Below, piece by piece: positions 33,219 through 42,172 of a DNA stretch of 64,000 nt; position 1 is the first letter of the stretch, and every line of letters starts with the position of its first letter. Location of the stretch: contig DATCYF010000018.1 of NCBI GenBank assembly GCA_036570425.1, forward strand, positions 1 to 64,000, given 5' to 3'. The position numbers and the translations under genes were made by a program. The notes beneath the pieces were generated by a model. That model was given only the letters and a program-made list of their open reading frames with translations, searched no databases and was not told the DNA's origin. This stretch comes from Rhizorhapis sp036570425. GTDB lineage: Bacteria; Pseudomonadota; Alphaproteobacteria; Sphingomonadales; Sphingomonadaceae.

Positions 33219-34994
33219 ATGGGATTGGAAATCGACAACAGAGGGTTCAGCGACGCACTGGTGATATTGGGCGCTGCAGGTATAGTCATTCCTGCATTCG
33301 CGCGCCTGCGCATTAGCCCCGTCATCGGTTTTATTCTGGTGGGGCTGCTTGTAGGTCCGGCAGGGCTTGGGTCTCTGACCCAGCAAGTGCCATGGCTTTA
33401 TTATGTCACCATTTCCAATCCCAATGCAATCGAGCCCTATGCCGAATTCGGGATCATATTGCTTCTCTTCTCCATTGGCCTGGAGTTAAGCTTCAAACGC
33501 CTGTGGTCGATGCGAACGTTTGTCTTTGGCGTTGGGGCGGCAGAGTTGCTGGCCTCAGGCTTTGTCATTGGCGTTGCGCTGCACTTGATAGGGCAAAGTC
33601 TGGCCGGAGCGATCGGCTTAGGCCTGGCCCTGGCGCTTTCCTCCACGGCACTCGTGTTGCCGATGGTTGGCACGCAATCGGCTGTGGGCCGCTCGGCGTT
33701 TGCAATGCTGCTCTTCGAAGATCTTGCAATCGTGCCGATCATTTTTGCGCTGGGGGCCATGGCTCCCAATGCGCAAGAAGCGGGGTGGAGTGGTCTCGCC
33801 GAAACGATGGTGAAGGGTGGTCTTACAGTCGTCGCAATGTTTATGATCGGCCGCTTTTTTCTGCCACGCGTCTTTTCCCAGGCTGCGCGCACAAAAAGCC
33901 CGGAAGTGTTTCTGGCGGCTAGTCTGCTCGTCGTCATTGTCGCCAGCCTCGCCACTACCTTAGCTGGCTTGTCCCCTATTGTCGGGGCGTTGCTCGCAGG
34001 ACTGCTGATCGCCGAAACCGAATATCATAGGGAGGTCGAAGTTATCACGGCCCCATTCAAGGGCTTGGCGCTGGGCGTATTTCTCATCACTGTCGGAATG
34101 AGTCTGGATGTCCGCATTATTGCCGCGAATTGGGTAAGCCTTGCGGCCGCCGTGATTGCCGTCGTGCTGGTCAAGGTCGTGGTTACGACAACATTTCTAC
34201 GCATCAGCGGCGCCCGGCGTAGTACAGCGTTGGAGGCTGGGGTCCTGATGGCGTCGCCTTCCGAAACGACATTGATCGTCTTGTCGGCCGCCACTGCAGC
34301 TCACCTCATTCTGCCCTCCACCGCCGCCTTTTGGCAGATTGTCACCGCCATAGGACTTACCATCACCCCGCTCCTCGCCAAATTGGGGCATATTATCGCA
34401 CGCAAAATCGATATGGGGTCGGGTGAGGAGCCGAGTATAACCGTTGGCGAAGGTGTCCGCCCAGCAGCCGTGATCATAGGTTTCGGGCGCGTCGGTCGCC
34501 TGGTCGCGGACATGCTGCGCGTTCACAATCAGCCCTTCGTAGCAGTCGAATCCGACATTGATACAGTCGCTCAGGCCCGTCGTGATGGCTATCCCATCAT
34601 CTTTGGAGATGTTTCTAACACCGAACTCATCGACAAGCTGCAGCTTGGTCATGCAAAGGCATTGATCCTGACCATGGATGATCCGGTGCTGTCAGCGCGT
34701 CTTACCAAGCGGGTGCATGGATGGGTCCCTGATCTCACGATAATCGCCCGTGCTCGTGATACAGCGCATGCAGCCGAACTTTATCGGGCGGGGGCGACCG
34801 ACGCCGTGCCTGAAACGCTCGAAAGCTCGTTGCAGCTTTCCGAAGCGGTGCTGGTCGATTTAGGCGTTGCGATGGGTCCGGTTATCGCGTCCATCCATGA
34901 GAAAAGAGACGAACTGCGAAAAGCTATCAAGGCTGCGGGCAATCTGGACCGTGACCCGCTCTTGCGGCGTCTGCGGATCGAAGAAGCCGGCTGA
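33219..34994 (+). CDS. Kef-type cation:proton antiporter with TrkA-N domain
   Basis: A 591-residue CPA2 antiporter. About twelve helices span 10-400, including LALSSTALVLPMV and LFEDLAIVPIIFALGA typical of KefB/KefC. A cytoplasmic TrkA-N domain (about 425-540) starts with AAVIIGFGRVGRLVADML and contains the acidic end of strand two (VAVESDID). It probably exchanges K+ for H+, controlled by nucleotide binding. Whether it is glutathione-gated like E. coli KefB/C is unknown; no KefF/G partner is adjacent. It ends 6 bases from tatC on the opposite strand. Confidence 0.88.
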   Translation: MGLEIDNRGFSDALVILGAAGIVIPAFARLRISPVIGFILVGLLVGPAGLGSLTQQVPWLYYVTISNPNAIEPYAEFGIILLLFSIGLELSFKRLWSMRTFVFGVGAAELLASGFVIGVALHLIGQSLAGAIGLGLALALSSTALVLPMVGTQSAVGRSAFAMLLFEDLAIVPIIFALGAMAPNAQEAGWSGLAETMVKGGLTVVAMFMIGRFFLPRVFSQAARTKSPEVFLAASLLVVIVASLATTLAGLSPIVGALLAGLLIAETEYHREVEVITAPFKGLALGVFLITVGMSLDVRIIAANWVSLAAAVIAVVLVKVVVTTTFLRISGARRSTALEAGVLMASPSETTLIVLSAATAAHLILPSTAAFWQIVTAIGLTITPLLAKLGHIIARKIDMGSGEEPSITVGEGVRPAAVIIGFGRVGRLVADMLRVHNQPFVAVESDIDTVAQARRDGYPIIFGDVSNTELIDKLQLGHAKALILTMDDPVLSARLTKRVHGWVPDLTIIARARDTAHAAELYRAGATDAVPETLESSLQLSEAVLVDLGVAMGPVIASIHEKRDELRKAIKAAGNLDRDPLLRRLRIEEAG

Positions 34995-35000
34995 GCGTAA

Positions 35001-35786
35001 TCAGCGTTCGTCAGCAGCCGTGATATCTTCGCGTGCCGCCTTACGCTCCTTGCGTTCAGTGAACCAAATCACCACCAGGGTCATTTCAAACAGCAGGACA
35101 AGCGGGATCGCCAGCATGAGCTGCGAAACCACATCCGGCGGCGTCAGCACCGCCGCAGCCGCAAAAGCCAGCACGATCATGTAACGGCGCATACCTATGA
35201 GCTGGGGTCTGGTCACAATCCCCGCCCGATTGAGCAGCATGAGGAGAATAGGCATCAGAAAGCTGATACCAAACGCCAAAATGAACTGCATCACCAGCGA
35301 AAGATAGTTTTCTGTGCTGGGTAACGCTTCCAGCGTGAGGCCACCGCTACTGCCTTCAAAACTGAGGAAGAAATGAAAGGCTGTCGGCATGACGACATAA
35401 TAAGCAAGCGCGGCCCCCATGGTGAACAGCACAGGCGTCGCGATCAGAAAAGGGAGGAAAGCTTTTTTTTCCTTAGCATAAAGTCCCGGCGCTATGAAGG
35501 CCCAGAGTTGGTTCGCGATGATCGGAAAGGACAGGAAAAAGGCAGCGAACAGCGCCACCTTCACTTCAACAAAAAAGGCTTCATAGAGCTTGGTATAAAC
35601 CAGTCGCCCCTTGCCTTCCCCAAAAGCTTCCGTCAGCGGCCGTACAAGGAAGCCGAAAATCTCGTCAGCAAAATAGAAGCACAGCGCGAACGAAGCGAGC
35701 AATGCGCCCACACACCAAAGCAGGCGCTGCCGTAACTCGATCAGATGCTCAAGCAGCGGTGCCCGACTATCATCAATATCCATCAT
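35001..35786 (-). CDS. tatC: Sec-independent translocase subunit TatC
   Basis: A 261-residue protein with six membrane helices. HLIELRQRLLWCVGALL is the conserved N-terminal cytoplasmic motif that binds twin-arginine signals. FLSFPIIANQLWAFIAPGLY (conserved Pro and Phe) and FGISFLMPILLMLLNRAGI are also clear. The C-terminus is charged. TatC with TatB recognises folded Tat substrates; in this window CopA has such a signal. It overlaps tatB by 4 bases. Confidence 0.96.
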   Translation of the reverse strand: MMDIDDSRAPLLEHLIELRQRLLWCVGALLASFALCFYFADEIFGFLVRPLTEAFGEGKGRLVYTKLYEAFFVEVKVALFAAFFLSFPIIANQLWAFIAPGLYAKEKKAFLPFLIATPVLFTMGAALAYYVVMPTAFHFFLSFEGSSGGLTLEALPSTENYLSLVMQFILAFGISFLMPILLMLLNRAGIVTRPQLIGMRRYMIVLAFAAAAVLTPPDVVSQLMLAIPLVLLFEMTLVVIWFTERKERKAAREDITAADER

Positions 35787-36187
35787 GCCGGCGGAGCGTC
35801 CTTCGAATCCTGCTTCTCTCGGTGCTGACCGGTCACAAAATCATCTTGAGCTAAAGGATCGTCCCGCCCAAGGGCTGCCTCATCCTGAATGGCAGCATTT
35901 GTTTCTTGTGAGGGAAACGAGGATGGCGCCGTCTCCGCGCCTGTTTCGGCGGAAGGCCATTGTTTCATGATCCGCTCATTTTCAGCGGCCCATTTCTTTT
36001 CAAGTTCTTCGAGCTCAGCTTCCCGCACCATGGCGTCAAGGCCGGTACGGAAATGGCGCGCCATGTCTTTGGCCTTGCCCACCATCTGCCCGAACTTGTA
36101 AAAGGCGCGAGGCAAGTCCTTGGGACCAATGACAATAATAGCCACGATAGCTGTCAGCAGAAGCTCACTTGAGCCGATGTCAAACAT
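35783..36187 (-). CDS. tatB: Sec-independent translocase subunit TatB
   Basis: A 134-residue TatB. The N-terminal helix MFDIGSSELLLTAIVAIIVI then GPKDLPRAFYKFGQ has the conserved Glu8 and Gly-Pro hinge that separate TatB from TatA. A long charged amphipathic helix follows (about 40-80), then an unstructured acidic tail. It links TatC to TatA in the receptor complex. The order tatA-tatB-tatC is standard, with a 37-base gap after tatA and a 4-base overlap with tatC. Confidence 0.94.
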   Translation of the reverse strand: MFDIGSSELLLTAIVAIIVIGPKDLPRAFYKFGQMVGKAKDMARHFRTGLDAMVREAELEELEKKWAAENERIMKQWPSAETGAETAPSSFPSQETNAAIQDEAALGRDDPLAQDDFVTGQHREKQDSKDAPPA

Positions 36188-36224
36188 TAGACGCTATGAT
36201 CCGGAAAGCGGGCGAGAAGATTGT

Positions 36225-36461
36225 TCAACCGTGCTTCTGCTCTTCAGCGGTCTGCTCCACCGGCCGTTCCGGAACATTTTGGGACGGGATGCGATTTACC
36301 GGCTTGGCTGCTGGAACATCCTCATCATCCGAAATGCCTTTCTTGAAGCTTTTCAAGCCCTTTGCGACATCACCCATCATATCGGAAAAGCGTCCTTTCC
36401 CGAACAGCAGCATTACTACAATACCGACCACCAGCCAGTGCCAGATGCTAAGGCCACCCAT
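36225..36461 (-). CDS. tatA: Sec-independent translocase subunit TatA
   Basis: A 78-residue TatA. One membrane helix (about 4-20, IWHWLVVGIVVMLLFG) leads through a FGKGRFSDMMGDVAKGLKSF hinge and amphipathic helix. The tail is acidic (SDDEDVP). TatA oligomerises to form the pathway for folded proteins. The conserved FG pair replaces the GP of TatB, which separates the two paralogues. It is the first tat gene, 27 bases after scpB. Confidence 0.95.
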   Translation of the reverse strand: MGGLSIWHWLVVGIVVMLLFGKGRFSDMMGDVAKGLKSFKKGISDDEDVPAAKPVNRIPSQNVPERPVEQTAEEQKHG

Positions 36462-36488
36462 TTCAATTCTCCTTGAGTTGGGACCTAT

Positions 36489-37079
36489 TTAGGCGTCTTC
36501 GTCACCATTTTCCAGCGCCGATTGCTCAGTGAGGACATCAAGTTCAAGATCGGCCGGATCAAGCAGTCCAGCGGCTTTCAGATCCTCTATGCCGGGGAGG
36601 TCACGACGGCTGCCAAGACCGAAATGAGACAGGAACTCAGTTGTCGTTGCAAAAAGCAGGGGGCGTCCGGGAACCTCGCGGCGCCCAGCCGGACGAACCC
36701 AGCCCGCCTCCATCAGAACGTCAAGCGTTCCTCTTGCTACTTGCACGCCGCGTATGGCCTCTATCTCAGCGCGGCTGACCGGCTCGTGATAGGCGATGAT
36801 AGCCAGCGTTTCCATGGCTGCACGCGAAAGCTTGCGCGGTTCCTCCCGCTCCTTACGGAGAATGTGGGCTAAATCTGGCGCAGTCTGAAAATGCCAATGC
36901 CCTCCTCGCTCGACCAGATGAACGCCACGCTCTGCATAATGGTCCGCCAATTTCTCGAGCGCGGTCGCTACATCCCCCTCGCCACCTGCATAGTGCCGAA
37001 TCTCCATGATGCTCAGCGGCTTGTCGGACGCGAACAACGTTGCTTCGACAGCTCGTGCTAGATCGTCGAGGCGCGTCAT
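36489..37079 (-). CDS. scpB: Segregation and condensation protein B
   Basis: A 196-residue ScpB with tandem winged-helix domains. VEATLFASDKPLSIMEI at the start, LSRAAMETLAIIAYHEPVSR and ATTTEFLSHFGL near the end are the family signatures. With ScpA and SMC it forms the bacterial condensin that compacts and separates replicated chromosomes. It overlaps scpA by 4 bases and precedes tatA. Confidence 0.95.
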   Translation of the reverse strand: MTRLDDLARAVEATLFASDKPLSIMEIRHYAGGEGDVATALEKLADHYAERGVHLVERGGHWHFQTAPDLAHILRKEREEPRKLSRAAMETLAIIAYHEPVSRAEIEAIRGVQVARGTLDVLMEAGWVRPAGRREVPGRPLLFATTTEFLSHFGLGSRRDLPGIEDLKAAGLLDPADLELDVLTEQSALENGDEDA

Positions 37080-37885
37080 GACGACAAATCGCCGGGATTG
37101 CCCGGAGAGCTGTGACGAATGAAAATCGGTTCGAAAATACCCGTCTGCCTGATATTCACCCTGCCCTGCCTGGCAAGTTCAAGCGCGGCGACAAAGCTGC
37201 TCGCAAGAGCGGACTTACGCAGCGCCGGATTGGTCCCTTCGGGCAAAAAGCTTTCCAATATGGTCCAGTCCATACTGACGCCGACGAGCCTACCGACGCG
37301 CTCCAGGGCCTCTTCCAGCGTCATCACTGGCCGTCGGGCAACGATGTGCTTAGCGGGTCTGGCGCGCGCCCGTATTTGGCCATAGGACGAGATAAGGTCG
37401 AAGATCGTGGCCTTCCACGCCACCTTGCGAATAGTGTGCAGCCCTTCCGGATCGGGACGAATGAAAACATCGCGGCCAATGCGATCTCGCGCCAGTAAAC
37501 GTGCACCCGCCTCCCGCATGGCGTTCAAACGTTGGAGCCGCAGTTGCAATCGCAACGCCAACTCCTCGGGCGACGGATCGGCTTCCGTGTCCTTGGGTAG
37601 CAGTAGCCCGGATTTCAGATACGCAAGCCATGCAGCCATGACGAGATAGTCCGCCGCAATTTCCAATTTCAAAGCACGTGCATTCTCTATGAACGCCAGA
37701 TATTGCTCGACCAGGGCCAGAATCGACAATTCCCGCAAATCGACCTTTTGAGTGCGCGCCAACGCCAGCAGAAGATCCAACGGCCCTTCCCAGCCATCCA
37801 GCTCCACTGTCAGAACTTCAGGCGATCGGGGACCGGGAACCGCGCGGTCCACCACATCCGCCCAATCCGCCAGGATGTCGTTCAT
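37076..37885 (-). CDS. scpA: Segregation and condensation protein A
   Basis: A 269-residue kleisin. The N-terminal LDGWEGPLDLLLALARTQKVD (written here as LDGWEGPLDLLLALAR then TQKVD) binds the SMC neck. YLVMAAWLAYLKSGLLLP is also conserved. The C-terminal winged helix closes the ring on the SMC head. Both ends overlap their neighbours (nagZ and scpB) by 4 bases, so the trio is translationally coupled. Confidence 0.95.
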   Translation of the reverse strand: MNDILADWADVVDRAVPGPRSPEVLTVELDGWEGPLDLLLALARTQKVDLRELSILALVEQYLAFIENARALKLEIAADYLVMAAWLAYLKSGLLLPKDTEADPSPEELALRLQLRLQRLNAMREAGARLLARDRIGRDVFIRPDPEGLHTIRKVAWKATIFDLISSYGQIRARARPAKHIVARRPVMTLEEALERVGRLVGVSMDWTILESFLPEGTNPALRKSALASSFVAALELARQGRVNIRQTGIFEPIFIRHSSPGNPGDLSS

Positions 37886-38889
37886 ATCAGCGCTAATAGT
37901 TCGTCGCGTTTTGCGATCAATTCATCAAGAGGCTGATCCTCGGGTGTATGAGCAATGGGGGCCATCGCTCGATCAAGCCGGATGCGCGATTCAGGGCGGA
38001 TTTCATCAAGGACCTCAGTTATGCCTCGCATCTCCTCAATCCTGCCCCAACAGTTCAGGGCGAGATCGCAACCCGCCGCGACCACAGCCGCCGCAAGCGA
38101 TGGAATATCCCCCCGCAGCGCCTTCATATCCAGATCGTCCGACATCAGCAGCCCATCGAACCCAATGCGACGGCGGATGATGTTGCCGATGATTGTTGGG
38201 GACAGACTGCATGGCAAATCCCTGTCCCATGTGGTGTAAACAATATGCGCGGTCATTCCCATCGGCGCGTTATTGAGCGTCCGGAATGGCGCCACATCGA
38301 TTTCCAGCTCAGATTCATCCGCATCCACTACTGGCAAGGACAGATGGCTGTCCGCCATAGCGCGGCCATGCCCAGGCATATGCTTGACAATGCCGTTTAC
38401 TCCGCCGCGGCGAAGGCCATCCAGCATCGCTCGGCCGAGCGCAGCGACGCGCAGTGGCTCACTGCCCAGCGCGCGGTCGCCAATGATGTCATTGGCTCCA
38501 GGCTGACGCACATCGAGTAAAGGAAGTGCATCAACATTTATCCCGACTTCGCGGAGCATGATGGCTATCGCATGCGCATTGCTGCGTGCGGCTTCGATAG
38601 CGCTCGCCGGGGCTATATCATAAAGTCGGTCAAAGACCGCGCCGGGGGGAAACGCAGGCCAGATCGGCGGTTGCATTCGCGCGACCCGTCCCCCCTCCTG
38701 ATCTATCATGATCGCCAGATCATCGCGACCGTGCAGGGCACGCAATGTATCAGTCAAAGCGCGAAGCTGCTCCCTGTCCTCGATGTTTCGCTTGAACAGG
38801 ATATAGCCAGCCGGTTCAGCCTCACGAAAAAGCGTACGCTCGTCGTCGGTGAGCGTCGGGCCAGAAAGACCAAAAATAACCGGCTTCAT
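37882..38889 (-). CDS. nagZ: Beta-N-acetylhexosaminidase NagZ
   Basis: A 335-residue family 3 glycoside hydrolase. MIDQEGGRVARM (about 61-72) and KHMPGHGRAMADSHLSLP (about 162-179) hold the substrate and catalytic dyad residues; the motif is usually KHFPGHG, here with Met. LLMSDDLDMKALRG carries the nucleophile Asp. It acts in the cytoplasm on muropeptides during peptidoglycan recycling. It follows the SPOR gene by 15 bases, which fits a cell-wall theme. Confidence 0.93.
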   Translation of the reverse strand: MKPVIFGLSGPTLTDDERTLFREAEPAGYILFKRNIEDREQLRALTDTLRALHGRDDLAIMIDQEGGRVARMQPPIWPAFPPGAVFDRLYDIAPASAIEAARSNAHAIAIMLREVGINVDALPLLDVRQPGANDIIGDRALGSEPLRVAALGRAMLDGLRRGGVNGIVKHMPGHGRAMADSHLSLPVVDADESELEIDVAPFRTLNNAPMGMTAHIVYTTWDRDLPCSLSPTIIGNIIRRRIGFDGLLMSDDLDMKALRGDIPSLAAAVVAAGCDLALNCWGRIEEMRGITEVLDEIRPESRIRLDRAMAPIAHTPEDQPLDELIAKRDELLALI

Positions 38890-38904
38890 GAATGCTTCAC
38901 CAGT

Positions 38905-39636
38905 CTATTGCGACATCGCCATGCAGTTCTCACCAGCCACCTTTAATTTACCGCAAAGCTCATTGGCTTGCGCATTCGATGCCACTTGGGCGCGCAGACG
39001 ATAATAAGTGGTGCCGTTGACGTCAGCGGCGGATATGGACTTTTCCAGTCCGGCCAGATAGTCGAAGCGTTTCGAAAGCGCCGTCCAGGCCTGCTCCGCC
39101 ACCGCCTTCGATCCATAAGCGCCGAGCTGGATCAATGAATTTCCATTCGCAGCCGGCTTCTGGGCTATCTTCGGCACTGCGGGAGAGGACTTGGTGTTGT
39201 CGGCCACTTCGGCCTTCACCTTTGCGGCTGGTGCGCTTGGCGCCGCAGGTTTGGAAGGCGTCACATCGGTTCCAGCAACGGGTGCTTCAGGCAATTTCGT
39301 CGGATCGATCTTGCCTGTGCCTTCCATCCCTTCGCTGGCGGTGAAGCTGCTATCACCTTCTCCCTGAAAAGTGCGAGCGTCCGGATCTTCTGCAGGAATT
39401 TTATAACTGCCTTCCGGTGCTGCGATCAGCGTCCCCTCGCCGCCGCCCGACCTTATCGATTGCAGCCAATAAATTCCGCCAATGATGACCCCCAGGAATA
39501 ACAGACCTGCCACGATCAAAAGAATGAGGCGAGCGAGAGAAACGCCATCATCCTCTTCCATATCGTCGACGGCCTCCAGCCAAGGCAGCCTGTCCTCATC
39601 CTGAAGGTCCAGGCTGTCGCGGTTGTAATCGGTCAT
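38905..39636 (-). CDS. SPOR-domain membrane protein
   Basis: A 243-residue single-pass protein. An acidic cytoplasmic segment (1-32) precedes one membrane helix (about 34-56, LARLILLIVAGLLFLGVIIG). A Pro/Ala/Lys-rich periplasmic linker leads to a SPOR domain (about 165-243), beginning with LIQLGAYGSKAVAEQAWTAL and ending with a Cys pair (ELCGKLK, ENCMAM). SPOR domains bind denuded septal peptidoglycan, so a role in division or wall remodelling is likely. Its ATG overlaps the argS stop by one base (TAATG). Confidence 0.88.
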   Translation of the reverse strand: MTDYNRDSLDLQDEDRLPWLEAVDDMEEDDGVSLARLILLIVAGLLFLGVIIGGIYWLQSIRSGGGEGTLIAAPEGSYKIPAEDPDARTFQGEGDSSFTASEGMEGTGKIDPTKLPEAPVAGTDVTPSKPAAPSAPAAKVKAEVADNTKSSPAVPKIAQKPAANGNSLIQLGAYGSKAVAEQAWTALSKRFDYLAGLEKSISAADVNGTTYYRLRAQVASNAQANELCGKLKVAGENCMAMSQ

Positions 39637-41363
39637 TACTGCATCTCCGAAAGGGCCTTTACCCCCATTAGCCCAAGCCCGTTGCGGATAATCTGCCCTA
39701 TTCCTCCGGCAAGGAAAAGTCGTGCCGAAGTTGTAGCCGGCTCGTCAGCGATCACCATCCGCAATTCGGGCCTGTCATTGCCCATATTCCAGAAAGCATG
39801 AAAAGCCGCGGCTAGATCACCCAGATAGAAGGCGACTCGATGCGGTTCATGGCTCTGCGCTGCAGATTCCACAATTCTGGGAAATTGCGCCGCTATTTTT
39901 ATAAGCGGCAGTTCCTCTGTCCCAAGCAGAGACAGGTCGGGCGCTGGCAATGCCACGCCTGCTTCCTTCGCCTTGCGTTCCAGTGAGCATATGCGCGCGT
40001 GCGCATATTGAACGTAGAAAACCGGATTGTCCTTCGATGCTTCCACAACTTTGGCAAAGTCGAAATCCATCTGCGCGTCCGCTTTCCGCGTGAGCATGGT
40101 GAAGCGGACAACGTCCTTGCCCACTTCGTTCACCACATCGGCCAGAGTTACAAAATTTCCAGCGCGCTTGGACATCTTCACCGGTTCGCCATCGCGCAAC
40201 AGACGGACCATCTGCACCAGCTTCACATCGAACGGCACCTTGTCATGGGTCAGCGCCCGGACCGCCGCTTGGATACGTTTTACCGTGCCGGCGTGATCGG
40301 CGCCCCATATGTCGATAAGCTGATCCGCGCTTTGCGCCTTCTGGTAATGATAGGCCAAATCCGCGCCGAAATAGGTCCAGCTTCCGTTCGATTTCTTGAT
40401 CGGACGGTCCTGATCGTCGCCAAATTGGGTGGAGCGAAATAGCGGCAACTCGACTGGCTCCCAATCCTCCGGCGTCTCTCCCTTCGGGGCTTCAAGCACT
40501 CCGTCATAGACAAGACCACGGGCGCGCAGTTCCGCCTCCGCGGTTTCCGGCTTACCGGCCGCCTGTAACTCGGCCTCTGACGAGAAAACATCGTGACGAA
40601 TGCCGAGCAGCGCCAGATCGGCACGGATCATGTCCATCATCGCAGCGACGGCTTCCTTACGGAACAGCACCAGCCATTCAGCTTCCGGCGCGGCGGCATA
40701 TCTATCGCCATAGGTCGCGGCCAGCTTTTGGCCCACGGACTTTAGATAATCGCCCGGATAGAGTCCCTCCGGTATCGGCCCGATATCCTTACCAAGCGCC
40801 TCCCGATAACGCATATGCGCCGACCGGGCGAGCACATCCACCTGACCGCCCGCGTCATTGATATAATATTCGCGGATAACATCGTGGCCCGCATATTCCA
40901 GCAGCGTTGCAAGGGCATCGCCAACCACCGCGCCCCGGCAATGTCCCATATGCATGGGGCCTGTAGGATTGGCAGAGACATATTCCACATTGACACGGAC
41001 GCCCTTGCCCATGTCCGAGCGCCCATAATCATCGCCATCGGCATGGATCGCGGCAAGCTCCGCCCGCCAGGTCGAATCGTTGAGACGCAAGTTGATGAAG
41101 CCGGGTCCGGCGATTTCAGCGCTGGCCACCTCGTCTAGCGCGCCCAGCTTCTCAGCGATTTTTTCCGCCAGTGCGCGCGGATTAGTCTTCGCGCCCTTGG
41201 CAAGCACCATGGCGGCGTTCGTCGCCAGGTCGCCATGCGCAGGATCGCGCGGCGGCTCTACAGCGACAGCTTTGCGGGGCAGATCCGCAGGCAGTACGCC
41301 TTCGGTCTCGAGAGTATCAAGCACCGCATCCAGATGCGCGGCGAAACGGGCGTAAAGAGTCAA
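39636..41363 (-). CDS. argS: Arginyl-tRNA synthetase
   Basis: A 575-residue class I synthetase. The HIGH-type motif reads ANPTGPMHMGHCRGAVVGDA (about 127-146). The KMSKS loop is KMSKRAGN (about 396). N-terminal Add-1 and C-terminal DALR anticodon-binding domains are present. It charges tRNA-Arg, with the tRNA needed for arginine activation. Length and motif order are normal. First gene of the argS-SPOR-nagZ-scpA-scpB-tat chain. Confidence 0.97.
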   Translation of the reverse strand: MTLYARFAAHLDAVLDTLETEGVLPADLPRKAVAVEPPRDPAHGDLATNAAMVLAKGAKTNPRALAEKIAEKLGALDEVASAEIAGPGFINLRLNDSTWRAELAAIHADGDDYGRSDMGKGVRVNVEYVSANPTGPMHMGHCRGAVVGDALATLLEYAGHDVIREYYINDAGGQVDVLARSAHMRYREALGKDIGPIPEGLYPGDYLKSVGQKLAATYGDRYAAAPEAEWLVLFRKEAVAAMMDMIRADLALLGIRHDVFSSEAELQAAGKPETAEAELRARGLVYDGVLEAPKGETPEDWEPVELPLFRSTQFGDDQDRPIKKSNGSWTYFGADLAYHYQKAQSADQLIDIWGADHAGTVKRIQAAVRALTHDKVPFDVKLVQMVRLLRDGEPVKMSKRAGNFVTLADVVNEVGKDVVRFTMLTRKADAQMDFDFAKVVEASKDNPVFYVQYAHARICSLERKAKEAGVALPAPDLSLLGTEELPLIKIAAQFPRIVESAAQSHEPHRVAFYLGDLAAAFHAFWNMGNDRPELRMVIADEPATTSARLFLAGGIGQIIRNGLGLMGVKALSEMQ

Positions 41364-41421
41364 AGCAAAGCCTTTGCATCTGTCGGCTGGCGACAGAAAG
41401 AGGCGCCGCCTAGCCGTGAAA

Positions 41422-42063
41422 TCAACGTGTCACATTATATTTGAGCTGATCTTCGGTCAGGTTAAAACCGACGAGCAATTCAAAGCTGGTTCGCTGCAGC
41501 GCCTCGCGCACTGCGGGATCGGACATCGGATCAACTGCTGCGTCGGGATCGCCTGCCTTGCGCTCGCGTGTAATCCGCTCCTGAATATCTGCAGGCAACG
41601 TAGCCTGGCCCCTGTCGACATAGGATTGTGCCGTGCCGCTCGCGCTGGCGCGATATTCACCATCGGCAAAATGTATGTTTACCTGCCCGACACGCTTCGA
41701 CACGACAGCCGTGCCGCCCCTGACCACAGTCGCAAAATAGGGAAGCGTCACATCGCGAGCGCCATTGGCATCGCTCCGGCGAGCGAGCACATCAAATGTC
41801 GCGTTTGTATAAAGTTGCGGACCGCTATCATCGCAGGTGGAACGCAAATTGGTTATGTTAGCGACCACATCAATGGCGCTCGCTTCCCGGCTTTGAGGCG
41901 GATTGAACAGGGTGATGTCGCCGGTATAATCCGGAATAGCAACCGAAGGACAGGCCGAACGCTTTGCGATAATGCCGCCGGTTACGTCGATGTCGCCTAC
42001 CTTGGCGCATGCAGCGAGCGATAAAACAGCGATGCTGGCAATGAGGGCTTTTTGAATTGACAC
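41422..42063 (-). CDS. Conserved-looking lipoprotein of unknown function
   Basis: A 213-residue envelope protein. The signal peptide ends in lipobox LAAC (Cys19). The mature part looks all-beta, with alternating hydrophobic residues around 40-150 (IDVVANITNLRSTCDDSGPQ), followed by a charged helical tail. Cys38 and Cys76 may pair. No named family is recognised. The gene lies alone between argS and the divergent ispH, with 109 bases to ispH that should hold both promoters. Confidence 0.7.
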   Translation of the reverse strand: MSIQKALIASIAVLSLAACAKVGDIDVTGGIIAKRSACPSVAIPDYTGDITLFNPPQSREASAIDVVANITNLRSTCDDSGPQLYTNATFDVLARRSDANGARDVTLPYFATVVRGGTAVVSKRVGQVNIHFADGEYRASASGTAQSYVDRGQATLPADIQERITRERKAGDPDAAVDPMSDPAVREALQRTSFELLVGFNLTEDQLKYNVTR

Positions 42064-42172
42064 ATTATATCCCTTGTGAAGGCGTCAGGGCTTCTTATCC
42101 GCGCCATGCGAAGCACGCAACCGAAAGGAAGCGGCTTTCGTTCGCGGGCACAATCGCCTAAAGGCTGCATCC

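Noticed and set aside
35001..41363. Tat-scp-nagZ-argS chain as a novel system
   Set aside because: The genes and order are ordinary for Sphingomonadales core genomes; the 4-base overlaps reflect normal compact operons.
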